Assembly: GCA_000226015.1 (NCBI GenBank)
Contig: JH152730.1
Span: 11,753 to 75,752, forward strand
Origin: Mnemiopsis leidyi
Lineage: Eukaryota > Ctenophora > Tentaculata > Lobata > Bolinopsidae
DNA: 64,000 bases
Direction of reading: 5' to 3'
This document shows, piece by piece, positions 13,101 to 22,500 of the stretch. Below the pieces are notes generated by a model. That model worked only from the letters and a program-made list of their open reading frames with translations. It was not told the origin of the DNA and ran no database searches. Numbering within the stretch: position 1 is the first letter of the stretch; every line of letters begins with the position of its first letter. A program made the translations under genes and the position numbers.

Positions 13101-14928
13101 GGTCATACTTAATATCAAGAACTTCCATGTTACTTTTGAAATGCCACCCAGTCATATCGATACTACTGTCGTTTTGCAACATTATCATTGTCATCCGTTC
13201 ACGGTTTATCAGAGATTCCAGAACATCATCTCTTTTCAAAAGCCCCTGGACCTTTTCTAATGTGTCGGCTCGAAACTTTTGGGAAGAATCATTCCAACTC
13301 TCATCTGCCTCAAATCTTGGTAAATCAGCCTTCTTGAGTGAGAGCAGAACTTTGGTAATCCGTCCGATTGCGTCATCGACCTCGGTTTTGCTAGATTTGC
13401 TGAAAGCGAAAAGAGTTAGACGTTGACTTTCCTTGTCATCATCTGAAATCCCTGTAAGTTCCACCTCGAGTTGCCTTGCGGAATTGTCGACCAGAGCAAA
13501 GAGATCGTCTTCCTTATCATTTTCTTTCATTGTTGCCCAGTTGTAGAGATCGTATTTCGACTCCATTTTATCTATAATATCTGTCAATTCTTCATTGTTT
13601 CCGTGCAAAATTTCCATTTCCTGACAACGAAATGTTACTTTCTAGTTTGACAAGTACAATTAAGTGCTGTTTGTAATTTCGTACTTGCATTACGCAAAAG
13701 ATTGGATAAAAATATGTTCAAATGTTGTGACTGGCTTTGCATATTTAGAAAAAGTCAATATATCTAGTATACACTCCAGTATATAATCATCATAGTTTAA
13801 ACTGAAACAATTGATGATCAAGTGTATCAATTTGGAGTTTTTCAACTATGAAATTAAAATTTTTTCAAAATTTACCTTTTGAGCGTAAATAACTGCATTG
13901 GTTGTACACTTTTCGTACTCGACTATTGAATCTTTGTACATTTCATAAACTATCTTTGGATATCCTTTATCATCTCCCGGCTGAACTAACCGTTGGTTAA
14001 TTTCATAGAAATATTGCAGTCTCTGAGCATCTTTCACGAGTGCGATCAGCTTGTTCGACATAGGCAGAATCTTACTGCAGTCATTGTCGACTGCATTTAC
14101 AAACATCTCCAATAACGTTTGTCCCTCCGTAAATCCTGAGCTCCCTTTAAAAAGATTATCTACCAGTTCCAGCTGATTGCCGATGTCCCCAGGGCTTCTA
14201 ATGGCTTCAACAAGGTCCTCAATTTGTCCTTTGATTTTGAGTGGGAGTTCTTGAGAAGAATCGACAGCCTTAATCTGCTCAACAAGCAGACTGTATTTTG
14301 TTGTTGTATGTTCAACATTTGCCTCAAAGTCCATTAATTTGCCGACCACTGCATTCCAATCTAAAGCTCCTTCGATGTTTTCAAGAGAATACGCAACAGA
14401 ATCTATTTTTGCACCCATTCTAGCAAAGCCTGATTCGATTGCCGTCAATTCTGAAGATTTAGAAAGTGGTGTGAATAACAAAACAATGTCCAATATCGGT
14501 CCAACGAACTGTGCAGCACTTGCTAGAGCCTTTAGGTACTTTGCACCCTTTTTCATCCAGTTTTTTGCATCTTCCGCTGTTTCCGCGACCGTCTCAGCAG
14601 CTTGTGTCGCAGCCTCAGCAGCATCCTTCTTCTTTGCTTTCAGTATGTCAGAAACTTCTTTAGCGGCTTTAGAGAGCTTCTCAGGTGTTTCGACAACGGT
14701 CTTCACTTTTTCATTACCGTACTTTATCCGGGACCAAATTGAAAAGTCGCTCGCTGTTTCAATCTCATTGTTCAGACTGTCCATCTTCTTCCTGGTTTCC
14801 TTCCAGGGATCAAGATCCTGGTTACAGGGAAGTGTGTAAGATTTATCGCTGTCGCTGCACTCAGAATCCTGCAGGGGCTGTAAGGGCGTTGTCGCCGCAG
14901 TGGCAACAAGCATCACCAGCACCAACAT
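7197..14928 (-). CDS. Large secreted multidomain protein (helical N-terminus, EGF, sushi-like, WSC-like, laminin-EGF, TSP1), about 1519 aa
   Basis: Six exons join in phase: 14928-13876, 13620-11700, 11473-11355, 10611-10428, 8563-7757 and 7672-7197. Residues 1-15 are a signal peptide (MLVLVMLVATAATT). About 25-550 are helix-rich, with an alanine-rich stretch and a hydrophobic segment near 140 (FVGPILDIVLLFTP). An EGF-like module sits near 553-583, a coiled coil near 590-780 and a sushi-like cysteine module near 890-945. Residues 1000-1090 form a WSC-like domain (LGCWRD, FAVQHHNECF, YQKYG, GGAWCQNVYRI). Then come two EGF modules (the first DIQECAMHDFC), two laminin-EGF modules and a TSP1 repeat (WGPWTHW, RTRSRTC). 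The last ~155 residues are unassigned. It probably acts outside the cell in adhesion, recognition or attack. The N-terminal pattern plus EGF/sushi/TSP1 modules recalls SE-cephalotoxin-like proteins, but from memory only. The last intron (84 bp) has a weak acceptor; reading through would end at 7698. Confidence 0.82.
8690..9900 (+). mobile_element. Degraded non-LTR retrotransposon (LINE) 3' fragment, antisense in an intron
   Basis: The plus strand carries the back half of a LINE reverse transcriptase. Around 8700-8850 it reads LKHYGVGGKLLNCF, FLVKRKQIVTVNG and VDVLSGVSQ; then LGPLLFLLYINDLE and ACFADH (position of the catalytic F/YADD box). Further on are VRDLGVILSSDYHWRTHI, CKLEYCCPLWHPH, LENVQQFFT and LLQRRREC, the typical C-terminal region of CR1/L2/jockey-like elements. 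It is 5' truncated. The frame changes between the 8850 segment and the IND box, a stop lies before SLIRCKLEY, and the second catalytic aspartate reads His (FADH), so it is dead. It lies in the intron between exons 10428 and 8563 of the secreted-protein gene, on the opposite strand. Confidence 0.88.
11172..11220 (+). repeat. Dispersed repeat copy (GTCTGACTTTGTCCGACCC family)
   Basis: This copy reads GTCTGACTTTGTCCGACCC, then CTCATTCGAATAAAAT and AGGAGGGT. Related copies lie at about 6995-7029, 25325-25366 and 35468-35545, all in the same orientation. It sits in an intron of the secreted-protein gene. Confidence 0.8.
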
Positions 14929-15626
14929 CTCCTACTCCCTTCACGGCTAGGTGATAATTCCTAATTGAGAAGGGTCGTTATGTTTAAGGCTTTATTATAT
15001 CATGTATATGAAATGGTGAATTGGTAAAATCAAAGAAAAACGCGATTTCCACCTTTCAGGCTTCTATAAAAGCACTTCTAGGTCTTTTAAAGGTCCTATG
15101 ATTATAATTATATATAAGAGTCCCCCCAATATAGGTAATTCTAAACTTAATTTGTTCACCTTTTTGTTGACAGAAGGGTTTGATGGGGTGACATGACAAA
15201 TTTCAAGTAAATATCTCAGCTTCAGAATTGGAATGGGGAAAAGCCAAATCACGCATTTTTACTGGATAGCCTCTGTCAGGATCACAAATCATAAATAATT
15301 TCAGCCAATATCACGCAGCTAGTTGCCAAAAGAAGATTTCTCTCGACTCGTATAACAACAAAAAATCGGCTTATTCCCTTTAATTGACAGATCAGAAATG
15401 ACACGTAACAGTAGACCTGCTTACCTATAGGCTGCGGGGCTGTAGGCTCTCACTATATTCAGGCCGGATAAAGTAAACCACCCATTTTATCGTTTGTAAA
15501 TTATCAGTAAGATAGGGGGCCCTCAAATATTTATTAATTTTCCAGATAACATTTTGGATTTGTAAACAATTATGCAAACTTTTGGCATATGTGGTCAAAC
15601 TAGTAAATGTGTGATTATGCCCCAGC

Positions 15627-16050
15627 TTGACGCCGTGCCTCACAAGTTCTTCTCATTGTGAACCTGGCCATGCAGTCCAGACTTGGACAGTGGACACCTC
15701 AATAAACACTCAAATCATCCTGACGTCCCTAGAGCAGAACCCTGATCTTCTAAACCTACTACCAATCTCTACAAACCACCAGACTTATGACTCCTTACCT
15801 GTAGCTCCTCCAACATATCATCTTGAAGTTAATCTACCAACTTAATTCAACAGAAAGAAAACAGAATCTCCCAGACAAAGACCGACTCTATCCATAATCC
15901 ATCAAAACTACACGCAAACTTTTGAGCAGGTCAAAAGAGGAATTCCAGTTGCTAAAGCCATTAAAAGGACTGGAGTTGCAAATTAAACCTTCTGCAAGTT
16001 GAAACCCATAGCTAAAGATTGTAGACGAGGATCAGTGCCGCTATGATTTA
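15627..16050 (+). pseudogene. Possible transposon relic with a helix-turn-helix-like segment
   Basis: After a 72-codon open frame the plus strand reads FEQVKRGIPVAKAIKRTGV and then TFCKLKPIAKDC. This pattern (a run of helix, GIPVAKA, then a T-F-x-x-x-x-P-I-A motif) resembles helix-turn-helix segments seen in mobile-element proteins. The family cannot be named, no other domain is visible, and the copy looks degraded. Confidence 0.25.
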
Positions 16051-16924
16051 GAATCAGAAGAAGACGCCGCCAACCTCCTAAGATCCTGTAGGAAGACCTT
16101 GTTGATAGGATGGGGACGGTGCCGCACGCAGTTTAACTTTTTATGGTACCGGAAGCGTTACGGCCTCGGTCAGCTGCCCTCGGCCGGTTTAAAATCCCCA
16201 AGACAGCCTCAGGCCGCTGCCTTCGGTACCGACCTTCGGAAAATTCGAGGAAAAGAACAAAGACGGTCGCGTATGCCAGCGCCGTGATTATAATTATATA
16301 TGCCTATTAAAAGTCTATGATATAAATACGCCTACTGCCTATTACATTATAGTATTCTAGTTCTGTATAAAAGAATGGTTTAATAGGACCATGGTTATTT
16401 AATCAATCTCTATAGAGAATATTACAAACAATGTTAAATAAAATTAAAGACGTGACTGCTTTTATAAAAGTGCAGCCAACTGCCACGTCTGTTTGTTTTT
16501 AGGTATTTTTTTGGGTAGAACAAATATTTACTCCCATTTGTCTTTAAATAGCAATTAGCACTACAGCGCTACGAATTGCTGCCAGGTGATCAAGTCTGAT
16601 TAGTTTTGAATTTTGGTTTACCAATCATCACCGAACTGCTTAATCTTTTAAGAATTGATATCTAAAGGGGATGACGATTGAGGGGGTAACCTTTAATACA
16701 TTTACTTGCTAATGCTATGATCAAAACTTCAAAAATTCAAATTATCCTTACGGTCATATCTAATAATCTAGATAAAAGTACTATCGGTAGAAGTATTTCA
16801 TCTCACACGAATGACTTCATAAAGAAATAAAAACAAGGATATTGCTCAAACACTGAGTGGTCGGCGTTAATAAAATAAAATGAAGAACAAATTAACCTAG
16901 TAAATTTAAGAAAATATGTAAATA

Positions 16925-17050
16925 TTGTCGCAGTGATACCTCTCGCATCTCAAAGCAAGAACGGTAGACGGATATAATCTCGTCAAGTACAATAATACTA
17001 GGACATATGATAAAGTAAGTTTAAAGCTTAATAATGTCCGACTGCGACGA
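16925..17050 (+). repeat. Dispersed repeat related to the 34668 element
   Basis: TTGTCGCAGTGATAC followed by GTAGACGGATATAATCTCGT is closely similar to the left part of the repeat at 34668-34760 (TTGTCGCGGTGATAC and TTAGACGGATATAATTTCTC). This shows at least two dispersed copies of the same non-coding element within the window. Confidence 0.7.
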
Positions 17051-18157
17051 CGCGGCGTGATTGGGGAGTACTAACGAGAACTGGCTAACAAGTTGTTATA
17101 CAGCTTGGAAGATTTCAATTCCCACGTTCGCAAGCAGAATAATCCATGAAACATCAGGCTTTCGTCACGTGACCTCTGTATTTGGTATGATCTCTGTATT
17201 TGGCTCCCTCGGCTGATGCTTCTTTTGAAAACCTGATCAGCCCGCCACAGGCGAAAATTTTAGGAAAATCGGTCATTTAATTTTAAAGTTGATTTTGAAC
17301 CATTATGGGGCAATAGAGATTGGTTTTATGCTCGAGTTTTAAAAGAGTTATATAATCAGTGACACTGTGCTTTGTAGGTATTCCAAATTTTAGCTTCAAG
17401 TTCAGTCCTACACAGAGCTCCTAGTCCTAGCACTGCAATAAAATCTTTTACAGTTTTCAAGAAAGATCTTGACACTGGCCAATTCTTCAAAATAAATAAG
17501 GTAGGTATGATTCTAGAATCAGTTTGACATTGCGAAAGTGATAGCACGACATCTTTTCACATCATTACAATGGTGCAATAAACTTTATTATTAAAGCACT
17601 GTTTGTGTGAAGTTTGCTTGAAAATGCAGGGCCTTGCCTGGGGACCTCAGTCTTAATTGTTGCTTTGGAGGGGACCGGATAGAGAGAGCCACGTGCAGCG
17701 CCCGAGAAAGAGGGCCCTGGCCCCCTTGTTATTATAAAATCACAATTATTCTAACGAAATTCCCTTCTCCACTGGAAGCTTTAAATCATTAAACCATTTC
17801 AGGCTTCAGAATAGCAGGTGTATATTAAGCTGTCCGTGTAAGGAGAAACCATAAGAAGGGTGAAGGGTATTTACAAAAATGTTGGTGAAACAGCCTGAAT
17901 TCAGCCCACCACAGGCGAACATTTTTCAAAATTTGGCACTCGTCAGACAGAAGCAATTTCGTTATAGAGGATGTTAAAAATTTTTTGGGGGGGGGGGGCA
18001 AATGATACCTTGCAATTCTATTTATTTTTGAATTTCCAATTTTTAGTTTCTTCAAGACTTTTCAAATGTCGAGTTTTTAAATTTACAATTAGTTTACCAA
18101 CTTATCTTTCAACTTTAATACAGTTTTTCACTTTTTTATTAATAAAAATTATTTTAC

Positions 18158-18456
18158 GTGACAAGATAATAATAGTGCGTTTATCTTGTCACGCATAATG
18201 CTGCAGGATTTTGTTGAGCACTTTAGTTTGCAATTTTCCAATTGAATTTGAAACTACATAAAAATGATTTTATGTAGTTTCAATTGGAAGATTGCAAACT
18301 AAAGAGTGCTCGACAAATTACTGGAGCTTTATGCATGACAAGGTAAACGCACTACTTTGAACTATAGTTCATGTAGACCAATCGTCAGCAAAGAAAAAAA
18401 TAAAAAATTGGTCTACATAAAACTATACGTTCAAACGTAGTGCGTTACCTTGTCAT
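18158..18456. mobile_element. Compound foldback (MITE-like) element, two consecutive hairpins
   Basis: The segment begins GTGACAAGATAATAATAGTG and ends GTAGTGCGTTACCTTGTCAT, whose reverse complement resembles the start. Inside, a hairpin with arms of about 90 bases is centred near 18267 (TTTAGTTTGCAATTTTCCAA against TTGGAAGATTGCAAACTAAA). A second hairpin of about 45-base arms is centred near 18396 (TTCATGTAGACCAAT against ATTGGTCTACATAAAA). No coding capacity. It looks like a non-autonomous DNA transposon or foldback element; the target duplication is unclear because the flanks are A/T rich. Confidence 0.75.
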
Positions 18457-18966
18457 AAAAATTTTTTTATTAATTTTTCTAATAATTTTTTTGCGAATAT
18501 TTATTTTATTCCTAATTTTCAAAAATATTCATTCAAAAAAAATTAATAAATCCTTATAATGTATTAATTAAAAATGTTTTTTTGTTTTTTCTCGATTTTT
18601 AGTTTTGCAGTTTTATTATAACTTAATCTTCATTAAAGCTTCAAAAATTGTTGAATAGCTTTTAACAAGACGTTCCAGCAAATAAAATATAAATCAAAAT
18701 GAAATCCGATTACCTGAATTAAGATTCTGTTCTTGGTTTTGACTTTTATCAAAGTTTTAGATTTGATGGTTCAACAATCAACATGTTTAGATTTACTGCA
18801 TATGTTCATTTATGACTTATGATGGTGACATTTTGTCGATTAATCAGATATGATAGAAATGATAGAATCATCTTTTCGTGGTACAAAATCAATTATTCAA
18901 ATACATTCACAAATGAATTTATCAATTTAGTAATCAACAAAAAATCAAAAATTATATCCTCAGTTC

Positions 18967-19537
18967 ATTTATTGGCTCTATCGAATATTTATATAAGCTC
19001 TTCACAGGAGTTAAAAAATAAAATTAAGCTGGTTTTTTAAACAACTTTATATCAATTAATCGATCAAACACTCAGTTAACTATTAAATAAGATTGTCACA
19101 ATGAATTTGATTAAAATTATCCTTGCGACCTTTATCAAATATTGCGGCAATAGAAATCGGCCGTTATTGCTGAACGGCCTCTAATTCTAAAAACCTTAGA
19201 TCAAAAAGGGTCTTACATCAATCGGGTCTTTGAAATTACAAAACAATCATTCTGACCCTTGCACACTTTCTGAAATGTATCTTAAACTCAAGGAATAACT
19301 TTTTCTCAGCAATTAAATTCTACTGTTGTTCTCAATGTTCTCGATCCTTCCATTAATAAGACGATCTTCCAAAGCCTCTCTTGCAGAAATGCAAATAGTT
19401 CTTAGTTTACTTTCAGTCAGTTCAATTAATGACAAATGTTCCTCTGATCCTTTAAACACCGAAATGTCAGTACTCGTTATGTCAAGTGTTACATTACTCA
19501 CTCCTCCAAATCGAGAGCTCTACGAGTTCAGCTTTTC
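18967..19537 (-). other. Probable 3' flank or UTR of the phospholipase gene
   Basis: Downstream of the proposed stop at 19538 the minus strand is AT rich with a 62-codon chance open frame (19313-19501). The nearest clear AATAAA on the minus strand is at about 18967, so the 3' end is not well defined from sequence alone. Confidence 0.3.
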
Positions 19538-22500
19538 TCACTCCTTCAGCGTTATGTGCCGAGTAGGAAGTTTAGGACGTCGTGTACTCAATCTGACGTA
19601 GGTTTTACCTCGGGACAAAGTCCGTGTATGGTTAACTTCAGGCACATCTCCCGGTGTGGTCCTGCAATAGGCGGGGAGTCAGGGTTGTTAGAGTACACGG
19701 CAGAGATAAAGCTGATCAGGAGAAGGGAACGTTGTGTTAATAACACTGTTATATATTCAGTGTTTTTTTAGATTTCTCATGCTGGTCTAGTTTTAGTCTG
19801 CAGGGTGTTTGTGCCTGGGTTACGTACCTTGCGGAATATATACGGATGTTTTTAGTTTAAGTCTGCAGGGTATTTGTGCCTGGTTACGTACCTTGAGGAA
19901 TATATACGCGGATGCCCATTGCTCTGCTTTATCTTGCGGCATCCTCACTCATACGCCACAAGTAAAATTCCCTAATCAATCTGTCCAAATCAAGAATGCT
20001 GCGGTTGAATCAATCTTTGCACGTTCAATGCTTTGATCGGAACAATTTATTCCGGTAATTAATAAGATGCCTACACATCAGTTTTGAATCCCAAAAACAT
20101 TGCTTCAAGAACATTGAAAAAGGTGTTACAATTACACAGTGATTATATAGAATCTACTAAAATGTATCATTTCACGATCAGAAAGTAAGTTAAAAGAAAC
20201 CTACCCATTTTGCTCAATTTGAATATCATTTCGTTTTCTCTGAGTCTGGAACATCATTTCAAAATACTTGTCTTCAATTTGCCTGAGCCTGCGGATATCT
20301 TCCGCGGTCACATCATCTCTGTCACTGAAAAACTCGTTAAGTTGGAGTATCTCCCCTCTCACTCTCTTCTTTTCTCTCTCCGGGTCGGTGCTCTTCAACA
20401 CCTCCTTCTCAACCCGCACCACAAGCTTCGCCAGTTGCTTCTCGTTTCCATGACCGTCGTACAGTGGCACTGACCGCCAACCAGTTCTCAACTGCTTCAC
20501 CGGAAATGTGCAGTGTCCGATAAACTTCTCGTCCCCAAAATCGTTACAATCAGTCACTTCGAACCTTATCATAGCCATGTCGGGGTTCAGACAGAGCAGA
20601 CTGATGAGTTTGCCGCCTCCCCAGTAAGGACAAGTGCTTGACTTGGCCGGAAGGGTTTCGTCCGCAGTCAGATCGCAATCTAGACCTTCAAGTGAAATCT
20701 TAACTTTGGGGGAGTTACCTGCCTCACTAAAACACATTCTCCCGCCCAACACATGTATAAAGAGCGCCACAGAGTTCGAAAAAGATTCCTGTCTCGGGTC
20801 AAATTTACTGTTAACCATTTCGTAGGGTTTCTTAACATAACCACAGCCACCGTTACTGTTATGGAACTTGCCCCAGTTCAGCTGCATTGGTTTGTCCGGA
20901 GTCTGGTAGTTCAGTGCCACGAGTTGGATCCCATAGTTCCACGCCAGCAGAGGGTCGAAGTTGGAGGAGTTCGTTCGCCACATTTTGGGGTAAACACGCG
21001 CCATGCACGTGCTGGTAAAGTTGAGAAGATTTGCGGCTGTATCTTTCTGGACGTACGCTTCAAGCTTGTTCTCCGCGAACGAGGACATTTCTCGGTAGTT
21101 CAGTGCAGCTATGTACTCGTTTGTAAACTCTGATGGGGCCGGAACTGCCATGACATAGATCACGAGAGCTGAGTAAGATGGAGCTTGTTTAACTTTAGCC
21201 GGTTTTTTGCTGCTAGGCTTGTTTTTCGGACGTTCGTGATCGACTCGTACCACTTCTCCATGTCCTCGTACTGTTTGAAGCCCAGTCGGTACTCCTCTCT
21301 ACCCTCACACTTGATAGAGATGTAGTGGGGGATGTAGGAGTTGTCAGACACTGTGTGTAGCCGGGCTACCGACTTCTTTAGTTGTATCATACCGTCACAC
21401 ATGTTTCCTGTGAAGTAGGTCCTGTTAACAGGTTTTGTTTTGTCCCAGTATCATGAATGTAAAGCTGATTGTTGGAGAAGTATCAACATCATGACTTTTT
21501 TAGAAAACCGGTGCAAAAAACAAGTGGTAGCGCTGAATTGTATCGTGCCATCCCCTTGTCTAACTGCAAGCTTGGAAACTTGGGTTACTTTACCTAAAGG
21601 ATTGTCTGTGTTTTCTTCTTCCTCCCACTCGTATAGCTTGACTACTTTTTTAGGAAATCTTTTTCCCCTTCTGGGACCGTAGTCACCCAAACACCTGGGT
21701 AAAGTTGAAGATTGCTTATATACAGTCGCAAATGATATCTTATTAGCTTATTGAAGCAGTTGATTGGAGGCTTCAAAACATTCTTGAGATACTAAATATA
21801 ATTAAATAACATTTCATCTCCAATCGGCTGATCCCACACCAAGACACCCTTGCTGAGCCAGTTAAATACAAAACAGTCCATACTAACCAGCCAACATGAT
21901 CAGGATCCTGCTCTACGTTCTTGATGATAGCCCCACGGAGGAAGGTCAGTTCGCCGTCCCCCCGACCTCTGTAATCCTCCTCCGCCTCGTACACCTCGTC
22001 TGGGCGTTCTCTGATTTCCTCTTCTGTCACGTACGCTTTGTTTATCAGCTCGTAGTGGGACGGTGCTGACGCCTGGGCAGTGTGGAGAGTCAGGGTGTGT
22101 TTTAACAGGAGTTCTTGGAGGAGTTTCTGAGTCAATATTTCAATTTCTTTGTTACATTTCTTGCGATGAGTTTAGCAATCGAAGAATCATTTTGATAGGC
22201 CATATAAGAAAACACTCCCGGTCCTAAGCATGCATTTTAGGGGAGCCCTTTCTCCACTTCAATCTCTTGCAGTGATTGCTCAGAATTGACAAACTCGAAT
22301 GATTTTTCGCACTATCACTACCTCATCCAGAGGAATCATTTCGACAGGCTTGGTAAGCTTGATTTCCTGGTTGTTTTTCGTGATGTAGAGAGGGCGCTTC
22401 TTGTAATACTCGATTAGTTGGGTAAGTCCCTCAAACTGAGACTTGCCAATGACCCACAATCGCCCGTCCTGACCAATCTTGCATGACCTTACCTGGACGA

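Larger units (their letters stand above)
14929..19537. other. Intergenic region with no convincing gene
   Basis: No exon chain or family match was found between the 5' end of the secreted-protein gene and the 3' end of the phospholipase gene. It contains a possible transposon relic near 15627-16050, a copy of a dispersed repeat near 16925-16990, a 13-base G run at 17986-17998 and a compound foldback element at 18158-18456. The rest is AT-rich and unremarkable. Confidence 0.6.

Noticed and set aside
11951-14954. Plus-strand open frames opposite the long helical exons
   Set aside because: Antisense shadows; the minus strand has signal peptide, EGF and sushi-like cysteines and consistent splice phases.
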